From assembly GCA_018069465.1 (NCBI GenBank), contig JAGPUW010000026.1, forward strand, positions 62,001-126,000: a stretch of 64,000 nucleotides of DNA, given 5' to 3'. The notes beneath the pieces are model-generated. The model saw only the letters and a list, made by a program, of their open reading frames with translations, did no database searches and had not been told where the DNA came from. This DNA is from Gammaproteobacteria bacterium. Its GTDB lineage: Bacteria; Pseudomonadota; Gammaproteobacteria; Pseudomonadales; Porticoccaceae. The position numbers and the translations under genes were made by a program. Every line of letters begins with the position of its first letter. Within the stretch, counting starts at the first letter, position 1. This document shows positions 19,315-26,280 of the stretch, one piece after another.

Positions 19315-20079
19315 TTATAAGCTCATGCCGCCATCGACAATGGTGCAGGTACCAGTGGTGTAGCTGCCCGCATCGGACACCAAATACAGCACCGCGCCGG
19401 CCATTTCTTCGGGTTCGGCGTGGCGGCCCATGGGGATTTTTGCCATCAATTCTTTGTGGATATCTTCGTGGGTGAACAGCGCACCGGCAAATTTGGTTTT
19501 GGTCAGCCCCGGCAGCAGCGCATTAACGCGAATATTCTCCGGCCCGCACTCAATCGCAAAGGTCTTGGTCATGCTGACGATGGCCGCCTTGGTGATGGAG
19601 TAAATACCCTGCTGTGGCCCGGGTGACAGCGCATTGATGGAGGAGGTGTTAACGATGGCGCCAGAGCCTTGTTGCCTCATCAGCTTGCAGGCGGCGGTCG
19701 ACATATAAAAATAACCGCGAATATTCACGTCGAGGGTTTTCTGAAAAGAGGCGAGGTCGGTATCGACTACATGGCCGAAGTAGGGATTGGCCGCTGCGTT
19801 GTTAACAAGGATTTCGAGCCGCCCGTGGGTGTTCGAAATATGCTCAAAAATCGTGTCGATTTGCGCCATGTCGCCAATGTGGCAGGGGAATGCCTCGGCA
19901 CTGCCGCCCGCGGCAGCAATTTCGTCGACCACTTTCTGGCAGCCTTCAACCCGGCGGCTGGAGACGATGACGTGAGCGCCCTGTTCGGCGAACAGTTTGG
20001 CGATGGCCTCGCCAATGCCTCGGCTGGCGCCAGTCACCAGAGCTATTCTGCCCGTTAAATCGAATAAATTTGTGGCCAT
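19315..20079 (-). CDS. Short-chain dehydrogenase/reductase, DHRS4-like (second of three)
   Basis: 254 residues, classical SDR. Cofactor site LVTGASRGIGEAI (14-26), and Ser41-Arg42-Arg43 after beta-2 points to NADP(H). The structural motif is NNAA (93-96) in place of NNAG, followed by NPYFGH, a pattern I associate with DHRS4-like and bacterial relatives seen in acyl-CoA dehydrogenase clusters. Catalytic Ser146/147, Tyr160 and Lys164 (YSITK) are intact. It lies 49 bases after the third SDR and 64 before the first. Substrate unknown. Confidence 0.88.
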   Translation of the reverse strand: MATNLFDLTGRIALVTGASRGIGEAIAKLFAEQGAHVIVSSRRVEGCQKVVDEIAAAGGSAEAFPCHIGDMAQIDTIFEHISNTHGRLEILVNNAAANPYFGHVVDTDLASFQKTLDVNIRGYFYMSTAACKLMRQQGSGAIVNTSSINALSPGPQQGIYSITKAAIVSMTKTFAIECGPENIRVNALLPGLTKTKFAGALFTHEDIHKELMAKIPMGRHAEPEEMAGAVLYLVSDAGSYTTGTCTIVDGGMSL

Positions 20080-20128
20080 TTTATTTCCCTAAAAGCTGTT
20101 TGAACGGAAGGTGAGTTAAGACGGTGCC

Positions 20129-20926
20129 TTAGATCGACATCAGCAGATGGCCGCCATCAATGGGCAGAGCGACACCATTGATAAAAGAGCTGGCATCACT
20201 GGCCAGTAACAGCAGTGGGGCATTCATCTCAGACATTTCACCCAGGCGTTTTGCCGGTGTCGAGTCGATGTATTTTTTCCCCGCTTCGCTGTCAAAGTAC
20301 TCGCCATTCATTTCGGTTTTGAAATAGCCGGGGCAAATGGCATTAACGCGAATGTGCTTATCGGCCAGTTCCAGTGCCATGTGCTTGGTGAGCTGAATAA
20401 CCCCGGCTTTGGAGGCGGAGTAAACACCGTGGCCAAGGCTGGTGGCCAGGCCCAGTACAGAGGAAATATTGACAATGGAGCCGCCCTTGCCAGCGCTAGC
20501 CATGCGTCGGGCGGCTTCGGCGGCGACAATCCAGGCGCCTTTTAAATTGGTGTCGACGACAAAATCCCAATCGGCTTCACTGGTTTTATGCACCATTTTT
20601 GGTGCCGCAACACCGGCGTTATTGATCAGCACATTGACACAGCCGAACTCTTGTTCTGCGGCGTCAAAGGCGGCGGCAACGCTATCGACCTGAGTGACGT
20701 CCATGGCCACGGCCAGGGCTTGTCCACCGCTGGCTTTGATCTCCTCGACCAATGCTTGCAGCTTGTCTTCACGGCGTGCGCCAACCACCACTTTGGCACC
20801 GGCCTCGGCCAGTACACGGGCGAAGTGGTTGCCAAAGCCGCTGGAGGCGCCGGTAATCAGGGCGACTTTCCCCTCTAATTGAAAGCCTTTTAAATCAAAA
20901 GCCGGTGTGCTGAGTGATGGACTCAC
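20129..20926 (-). CDS. Short-chain dehydrogenase/reductase (third of three)
   Basis: 265 residues, with an N-terminal extension of about 18 residues before the cofactor motif LITGASSGFGNHF (23-35). Ala50-Arg51-Arg52 after beta-2 favours NADP(H). NNAG is at 102-105; catalytic residues are Ser155/156, Tyr169 and Lys173 (YSASK). The start codon overlaps the stop of the upstream quinone-oxidoreductase-like gene by 4 bases (20923-20926), so the two are translationally coupled. It probably acts in the same catabolic sequence as the other two SDRs; the substrate is not predictable. Confidence 0.88.
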   Translation of the reverse strand: MSPSLSTPAFDLKGFQLEGKVALITGASSGFGNHFARVLAEAGAKVVVGARREDKLQALVEEIKASGGQALAVAMDVTQVDSVAAAFDAAEQEFGCVNVLINNAGVAAPKMVHKTSEADWDFVVDTNLKGAWIVAAEAARRMASAGKGGSIVNISSVLGLATSLGHGVYSASKAGVIQLTKHMALELADKHIRVNAICPGYFKTEMNGEYFDSEAGKKYIDSTPAKRLGEMSEMNAPLLLLASDASSFINGVALPIDGGHLLMSI

Positions 20927-21915
20927 GAATATTCCTCGTCGGGTTTAATAATCACTTTGCCCATCACATTGCGGCCGGTGACGTATTTAATGGCGTCGCT
21001 GCCTTTTGACAGGGGGTAAACGCTATCAATAATGGGGCTTACTGTGCCGTCTTTTACCCAGGCAAAGAGTTCACGCATATTGGCCGCGTGGACCTCGGGT
21101 TCATTTTGGGTAAATTGACCCCAGAACACGCCGACCAGGGAATAGCCCTTCACCAGCGTTAAATTGACCGGCAGTTCGGGGATGCGCCCGGAGGCGAAGC
21201 CGACTACCAGCAGGCGACCATTCCAGGCCATGGCGCGGGAGCAGACGTCGAAAGCATCGCCTCCAACCACATCGTAAACCACGTCGGCACCGCGGCCGTC
21301 AGTGTGTTGTTTGATGGCCGCCTTCAAATCTTCAGTACTGTAGTTGATGCCGATATCTGCACCCTGCTCTTTGGCAAAGGCGAGCTTTTCATCACTGGAG
21401 CACACGGCGATGACTTTGGCGCCAATGGCCTTGCCGATTTGTACGGCGGCCGTACCCGTGCCACCAGCGGCGCCGAGCACCACCAATGTTTCACCGGCTT
21501 TGAGTTGACCCCGTTGGCGCAGGGCGTGGTGGGCGGTGCCGGTGGCGCCGAGTAAGGCCGCCCCCTGATCGTGGGACATAAAGTCTGGCAGGGGGGTCGG
21601 AGCGGCGGCGGGCAGAACGATTTTTTCTGCATAAGCACCAAAGTCGTAGGTCAGGCTGATCAGTCGGTCGCCAATAGTCCAGTTATCGACATTACTGCCG
21701 AGAGCAATAACGTCACCGCAAATTTCGGAGCCGGGTGCAAAGGGGCACTCCGGTTGGAATTGATATTTGCCTTCGACCAGCAGGCCGTCGGGAAAGTTGA
21801 CGCCAATGCCTTTGACCGCGACCAGAATGTCATCGGGGCCGGGTACGGGGTCGGGCATGTCGCGGTAATTGAGGTCGTCGACCTCGCCATAGGCTTCACA
21901 AACCAGGGCTTTCAT
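20923..21915 (-). CDS. NADPH:quinone oxidoreductase family protein (copy 2)
   Basis: 330 residues, zinc-free MDR/quinone-oxidoreductase type. An N-terminal GroES-like domain with VKGIGVNFPDGLLVEGKYQ precedes a Rossmann domain with VVLGAAGGTGTAAVQIGKA and CSSDEKLAFAK. No structural-zinc cysteine lobe is visible. It shares long stretches with the neighbour at 21963-22940 (for example QRGQLKAGETLVVLGAAGG and LPVNLTLVKGYS), so the two are a tandem duplication. Such enzymes reduce quinones or the double bond of enones or enoyl-CoA. It is coupled to the downstream SDR by a 4-base overlap. Confidence 0.9.
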   Translation of the reverse strand: MKALVCEAYGEVDDLNYRDMPDPVPGPDDILVAVKGIGVNFPDGLLVEGKYQFQPECPFAPGSEICGDVIALGSNVDNWTIGDRLISLTYDFGAYAEKIVLPAAAPTPLPDFMSHDQGAALLGATGTAHHALRQRGQLKAGETLVVLGAAGGTGTAAVQIGKAIGAKVIAVCSSDEKLAFAKEQGADIGINYSTEDLKAAIKQHTDGRGADVVYDVVGGDAFDVCSRAMAWNGRLLVVGFASGRIPELPVNLTLVKGYSLVGVFWGQFTQNEPEVHAANMRELFAWVKDGTVSPIIDSVYPLSKGSDAIKYVTGRNVMGKVIIKPDEEYS

Positions 21916-21962
21916 TTTAATTCCTTAGTTTTTTGACGGGAAAATAGCGGGCGGCATCAAGC

Positions 21963-22940
21963 TCAGGGCTTGATCACAACCTTGCCTTTAACATTGCGTC
22001 CAGTGACATATTGAATGGCTTTAACGCCATCGCTCAGGGCAAAGGTCTTGTCGATAACGGGCACCACTTTGCCCTCTTCAAACCATTGCAGCAGTTCCAC
22101 CATGTTGGCAGCGTGATCGTCGGGTTGCTTCTTGGTGAAGGTGCCCCAAAAAACGCCGACCACGGAATAGCCTTTCACCAGCGTTAAATTCACTGGCAGC
22201 GTGGGGATGCGCCCGGAGGCGAAACCGACAATTAAGAGGCGACCGTTCCAGGCCATGGAGCGTGAGCAGGCGTCGAAGGCATCGCCGCCGACGGCATCGT
22301 AAACCACGTCGGCGCCGCGGCCACCGGTGTGCTCTTTAATAGCGGCTTTGAGGTCTTCTTTGCTGTAGTTAATGCCCTCGTCGGCACCTTGCGATTTAGC
22401 GAAAGCGATTTTCTCATCGGTGGAGCACACGGCGATCACCTTGGCGCCCATGGCTTTGCCGATTTGCACGGCGGCAAGACCGGCGCCGCCTGCAGCACCG
22501 AGTACGACCAGTGTTTCACCGGCTTTGAGTTGACCGCGCTGCTTGAGCGCATGGTGGGAGGTGGAGGTTGCGCACAGCAACGCGGCACCCTGTTCGAAAG
22601 ACATGGAGGGCGTCATTTTGTAAATGTCGTCAACAGAGACGGCGACTTGTTCGGCGTAGGCGCCGTAGCTGGTGTGCCAGCCGAAAATCTGGTCACCCAG
22701 GGCAAAGTCGCTAACGCCATCACCGAGGGCGGCCACGGTGCCGGCAAACTCGCCACCGGGCATAAACGGGGTTTGGGGTTTGGCCTGATATTTTCCCTCG
22801 ACCAGCAGGCCATCGGGAAAGTTGACGCCAATGGCGGCGATGTCAATCAGTACCTGACCGGGGCCAGCTTCGGGCTTGGGCATATCGCGGTAAACAAGGT
22901 CTTCTACCTTGCCGTAGCTTTCACAGACTAATGCTTTCAT
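21963..22940 (-). CDS. NADPH:quinone oxidoreductase family protein (copy 1)
   Basis: 325 residues from the ATG at 22940. The frame extends 7 codons upstream, but MKALVCESYGK aligns with the paralogue's MKALVCEAYGE. It has the same fold and motifs as copy 2: IGVNFPDGLLVEGKYQ, VVLGAAGGAGLAAVQIGKA, CSTDEKIAFAKSQGAD and RIPTLPVNLTLVKGYS. Differences cluster in the 70-120 region (FGWHTSYGAYAEQVAV here against LTYDFGAYAEKIVL), close to the substrate site, suggesting the copies diverged in specificity. It lies 47 bases upstream of copy 2 and 70 bases after the kinase gene. Likely enoyl/quinone reductase; substrate unknown. Confidence 0.9.
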   Translation of the reverse strand: MKALVCESYGKVEDLVYRDMPKPEAGPGQVLIDIAAIGVNFPDGLLVEGKYQAKPQTPFMPGGEFAGTVAALGDGVSDFALGDQIFGWHTSYGAYAEQVAVSVDDIYKMTPSMSFEQGAALLCATSTSHHALKQRGQLKAGETLVVLGAAGGAGLAAVQIGKAMGAKVIAVCSTDEKIAFAKSQGADEGINYSKEDLKAAIKEHTGGRGADVVYDAVGGDAFDACSRSMAWNGRLLIVGFASGRIPTLPVNLTLVKGYSVVGVFWGTFTKKQPDDHAANMVELLQWFEEGKVVPVIDKTFALSDGVKAIQYVTGRNVKGKVVIKP

Positions 22941-23010
22941 AAGAGTTCTCTGTTGTTTCAAGACCTTCCTGCGGAGGCCCCGCTATTATTGTGAGGGGTA
23001 TTGTATGAGG

Positions 23011-24057
23011 CTAAACGCGACCCTGCTCGGCCAGGTATTCCATCGCAATCTCGGCCATGGGGCGAGCCATTTTGCCGTAGGCCAGTGCCTCTTCGTTGGA
23101 GGCAGTACCGTCTAAATAGCGCTTCATAATGCCCTGCAAAATAGCCGCAAAGCGGAAGAAGCTGAAGGCCAGGTAAAACGTCCAGTTGGGTATTTCGCTA
23201 ATGCCCATATTTTTACAGTAGGCGGCGACGTACTCTTCTTCGCTGGGGATGCCCAGTGCGGCGCGGTCGACGCCATTGAGTCCGGCGAGGTTGCCCAGTG
23301 CCGGGTCGGCGGGCATGCGCAGTTGCATGCACTGGTAGGCGATGTCGGAGTAGGGGTGGCCGAGGGTGGATAGCTCCCAGTCGAGCACAGCCAGTACTTC
23401 TGCTTTACCGGGGGCAAAGATCATGTTGTCGAGGCGGTAGTCGCCGTGGATCAGGCTAACCTGGCCGTCGTCCTCGGGCATATTGGCGGGCAGCCAGGCC
23501 ATGAGTTTTTCCATGGCGTCGATGGTTTCGGTTTCGGCACCGCGATATTGCTTGCTCCAGCGACTCAGTTGGCGCTCGAAGTAGTTGCCGGGGCGACCAA
23601 AACTTTCGAGATCGGCTTTAACAACGTCGACACTGTGTAGAGCCGCGAGCACTTCGTTCATTTTGGCGTACATGGGGCCGCGCAGGCCTTTGTCGACTTC
23701 GCTCAGCTGGGCATCCCAGAAAATATCGCCGTCGATAAAATCCATGATGTAGAACATGCTGCCAATAATGCTCTCATCGTCGCAGAGGGTGTGCATGGCG
23801 GGCACGGGTACGCCGCTGCCAGCCAGTGCCGACATGACGCGGAATTCGCGATCGACGGCGTGGGCAGAGGGCAGCAGCTCACCGGCAGGCTTGCGGCGCA
23901 GGACGTATTTCTTGCTGTCGGTGGTGAGCATGTAGGTGGGGTTAGATTGGCCCCCGGAAAATTTTTCAGCCTCGAGCAGTTTTCCGAAGCCGGCAATGTT
24001 GTTCGCCAAATAAGCGCCCAGGGTGTCCATGGGCAGGCTATCAGTTGTCGTTGTCAT
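23011..24057 (-). CDS. ACAD10/11-type acyl kinase (phosphotransferase, APH fold)
   Basis: 348 residues, APH/choline-kinase fold. N-lobe: GGQSNPTYML and YVLRRKPAGELLPSAH. Catalytic loop: HGDYRLDNMIF. Metal loop: VLDWELSTLGHPYSDIAY. The DWELSTLG form is characteristic of the kinase domain fused to acyl-CoA dehydrogenase in animal ACAD10/ACAD11 and of bacterial LvaA-like proteins, which phosphorylate the hydroxyl of 4-hydroxyacyl-CoAs. An acyl-CoA dehydrogenase of the matching type lies 102 bases upstream on the same strand. An antibiotic kinase role is unlikely from the motif and context. The 4-hydroxyacyl-CoA kinase role is inference from family plus neighbour. Confidence 0.85.
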   Translation of the reverse strand: MTTTTDSLPMDTLGAYLANNIAGFGKLLEAEKFSGGQSNPTYMLTTDSKKYVLRRKPAGELLPSAHAVDREFRVMSALAGSGVPVPAMHTLCDDESIIGSMFYIMDFIDGDIFWDAQLSEVDKGLRGPMYAKMNEVLAALHSVDVVKADLESFGRPGNYFERQLSRWSKQYRGAETETIDAMEKLMAWLPANMPEDDGQVSLIHGDYRLDNMIFAPGKAEVLAVLDWELSTLGHPYSDIAYQCMQLRMPADPALGNLAGLNGVDRAALGIPSEEEYVAAYCKNMGISEIPNWTFYLAFSFFRFAAILQGIMKRYLDGTASNEEALAYGKMARPMAEIAMEYLAEQGRV

Positions 24058-24119
24058 AGTGTTTCGGCCTTAAATTGGGTGCCTTAAATGGTGTGTATTA
24101 AAGAAGCGTAGATGGAAAG

Positions 24120-24151
24120 CGTTGCAGGAGGGCGCTGGCTCCCCTGCAACG
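24120..24151 (-). other. Intercistronic hairpin after the acyl-CoA dehydrogenase gene
   Basis: CGTTGCAGG (24120-24128) pairs perfectly with CCTGCAACG (24143-24151) around a 14-nt loop, 8 bases past the dehydrogenase stop and ahead of the kinase gene. No T-run follows on the minus strand, so an mRNA-stabilising or processing stem is more likely than a terminator. Confidence 0.4.
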
Positions 24152-24159
24152 GCGCGACA

Positions 24160-25374
24160 CTAGGCGTATTGTCTGGACAGTGAGCGACCCAGCTGCATCA
24201 TGTGTACCTGGTCGGGGCCATCGGCGAAGCGGATTTGACGGGCGTAGTTGTAGGCTTCGGCGAGGAAGTAGTCCTCGGTCAAGCCACCGGCTCCGTGTAT
24301 CTGAATAGCGCGGTCGACAACCCGGGCGGTCATGGCGGGGGTGACGATTTTAATGGCGGCAATGAGGTCTTTCGCCTCTTTGGCACCTTCGCGGTCAATC
24401 TTGTCGGCGGCCATCATGGTCAGCAGACGGGCCTGCTCGATGTCGCAGTAGGACTGGGCAATATCTTCACGTACCGACTGGTGCTCGCTGAGCTTTTTGC
24501 CAAAAGTGCTGCGCGATTCAGAGCGGGCACACATCAGTTCCAGCGCGCGCTGGGCGCAGCCGATAAGACGCATACAGTGGTGGATGCGGCCTGGGCCGAG
24601 GCGTCCCTGAGCGATTTCAAAGCCACGGCCCTCGCCGAGCAGAATGTTCTCAACGGGTACGCGGACATCGTCAAAGCGGATTTCAGCTTCACCCAGCGGT
24701 GCGCCGAGATAGCCGAGAGTGGTTAGCGGGCGCACGATGGTGACGCCGGGGGTGTCTTTGGGCACCAGGATTTGCGACTGCTGAACGTGGCGGTTGGGGT
24801 TGTCGGGATCGGTCTTGCCCATCACGATCATGATTTTGCAGGCTTCGTGCATGATGCCGGTAATAAACCATTTCTTGCCGTTGATGACGTACTCGTCGCC
24901 ATCGCGAACGATGGAGCAAGCGACGTTGGTGGCGTCGGAGCAGGCGGTGTCGGGCTCGGTCATGGCAAAGGAAGAGCGGATCTCACCGGCGAGCAGGGGC
25001 GTCAGCCACTTCTCTTTTTGCGCCTCGGTGCCGTATTTAACGAAGACTTCCATATTGCCGGTGTCGGGGGCGTTACAGTTAAACACCAGCGGCGCCCAGG
25101 GCACACGGCCCATGATTTCGGCCAGCGGGGCGTAGTCGACATTGCTCAGGCCATTTTCGTCATCGGCGTCGTGGGGTGGCAGGAAAAGATTCCACAGGCC
25201 AACGGCTTTGGCTTTTTTCTTCAAGTCTTCCATGATCGGTGGCGTTGCCCAGGGGTTTTCGACGCTGTGCATGTAGGCCTTGAACTCTTCCTCCACCGGA
25301 TAGACTTCTTCTTTCATGAACTTCAAGAGGAGATCTTGTAGTGCCAGGGCTTTGGGGGAGTGTTGAAAGTTCAT
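24160..25374 (-). CDS. Acyl-CoA dehydrogenase, ACAD10/11-like
   Basis: 404 residues, FAD enzyme. Blocks: FAMTEPDTACSDATNVAC at the flavin, VINGKKWFITG, LGPGRIHHCMRLIG, STFGKKLSEHQSVREDIA, and the C-terminal IHGAGGLTED followed by ARQIRFADGPDQVH. The ADGP(D/E)xVH signature replaces the usual YEGT-E catalytic segment of ordinary acyl-CoA dehydrogenases and marks the ACAD10/ACAD11/LvaC branch. In that branch the enzyme works with a kinase to remove a 4-hydroxyl by phosphorylation and elimination. The partner kinase follows 102 bases downstream. It is the second gene of the minus-strand cluster, 68 bases after a histidine phosphatase gene. Confidence 0.9.
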   Translation of the reverse strand: MNFQHSPKALALQDLLLKFMKEEVYPVEEEFKAYMHSVENPWATPPIMEDLKKKAKAVGLWNLFLPPHDADDENGLSNVDYAPLAEIMGRVPWAPLVFNCNAPDTGNMEVFVKYGTEAQKEKWLTPLLAGEIRSSFAMTEPDTACSDATNVACSIVRDGDEYVINGKKWFITGIMHEACKIMIVMGKTDPDNPNRHVQQSQILVPKDTPGVTIVRPLTTLGYLGAPLGEAEIRFDDVRVPVENILLGEGRGFEIAQGRLGPGRIHHCMRLIGCAQRALELMCARSESRSTFGKKLSEHQSVREDIAQSYCDIEQARLLTMMAADKIDREGAKEAKDLIAAIKIVTPAMTARVVDRAIQIHGAGGLTEDYFLAEAYNYARQIRFADGPDQVHMMQLGRSLSRQYA

Positions 25375-25442
25375 GGGGTGTTACCTCTTTTCAAAATGTA
25401 CGGTATTAAAGGTGGGTGTTTGGCTTCTATAAAGGCTGACGT

Positions 25443-26144
25443 TTAAACGATGGTGATGCTGTCATGCCGGTCGCCTTGCTCCAGGTGCGGCAGCAGATTG
25501 AAGGCGGCCAGGGAGATGCGCTCGGCATTGTAGTTAAAGCGAGTGGTGGAGGTGTTTCTGATCTGCATCATCAATTCAATGGCGGCATCGTCTGACAGGC
25601 CCATGATCTTTTTCATCGACAGGGCCTTGGGGCCACCGGATGAGACCACGAGCACCCGTTCGCCGCGCTCGCCCTGTCGGGCAGCGTCAATGGCGTGGCC
25701 GACGCGTTGGTTGAAGTCGAGCCAGGTTTCCGTTTTGCCACCTTTGCTGGCATCGTGCTGAGCGATTTCCGCGTCCAGCTCGCCATCTATCCAGGCGCGC
25801 ATGGTGCCGCGTAAAATGCCGAAAAACTCGCGGGCGGTACGGGGCACGTCGGCATCGGGGTTTTTGCGTCGGGCGTACATGGACATGATCGGGCGGAAGT
25901 GAAATTCATTAAAGCCGGCATCGATTGTCGACTCAAAGCTCTGCCCCAGCCCTTCTTCAATGCCGGCGAGGGTTTGCTTGTGGCGGCGCATATCGCCGGT
26001 GATGACGCGGTCGAAGCTAAGGCCGCGCTGGCGATAATGTTCGCCGAGCCAACGTGCCTGTTGCTGGCCGAGCTCTGATAATTGGTCGTAGTCTTTCGCC
26101 CCGAGAGATGCCTGCCCGTGGCGGACAAAATAGATTTCGCTCAT
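25443..26144 (-). CDS. Histidine phosphatase family protein
   Basis: 233 residues. RHG at 8-10 (IYFVRHGQASLGAKDYDQLSELG), a second Arg in DMRRHKQT, and the late motif VVSSGGPKALSM where the second catalytic His is expected but not obvious. The GG in place of the usual SHG is notable and may mean reduced or altered catalysis. It is the first gene of the 11.7-kb minus-strand cluster and precedes the acyl-CoA dehydrogenase by 68 bases. Its position next to the kinase/dehydrogenase pair suggests a role on phosphorylated intermediates or in regulation; this is inference. Confidence 0.85.
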   Translation of the reverse strand: MSEIYFVRHGQASLGAKDYDQLSELGQQQARWLGEHYRQRGLSFDRVITGDMRRHKQTLAGIEEGLGQSFESTIDAGFNEFHFRPIMSMYARRKNPDADVPRTAREFFGILRGTMRAWIDGELDAEIAQHDASKGGKTETWLDFNQRVGHAIDAARQGERGERVLVVSSGGPKALSMKKIMGLSDDAAIELMMQIRNTSTTRFNYNAERISLAAFNLLPHLEQGDRHDSITIV

Positions 26145-26169
26145 AGAACACCTTTAATTTAGGCGATGG

Positions 26170-26198
26170 AGAATATATCAGCACTGCTTATTTATAAA
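26170..26198 (-). promoter_or_regulatory. Possible promoter of the minus-strand catabolic cluster
   Basis: Reading leftward, TTGATT and GATATA are separated by about 17 bases in an AT-rich patch ahead of the histidine phosphatase start at 26144. It is the only clearly AT-rich candidate before the first gene of the cluster. Weak match to consensus. Confidence 0.25.
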
Positions 26199-26280
26199 TC
26201 AATTTCTTGCCTGAGGGATTGACTGGCATGGTTGCGGTGGTGTTGGCGGGCGCGGCTACCGTGGGTAAAGCGACCAAAGG

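Noticed and set aside
22329-22931. 200-codon plus-strand open frame
   Set aside because: Antisense to the quinone-oxidoreductase-like gene; the same type of shadow also appears opposite its paralogue.
23011-24057. Aminoglycoside resistance kinase
   Set aside because: The fold is APH, but the DWELSTLG motif and the adjacent ACAD gene point to the ACAD10/11 acyl kinase branch.
24772-25341. 189-codon plus-strand open frame
   Set aside because: Antisense to the acyl-CoA dehydrogenase, no start signal, shadow composition.
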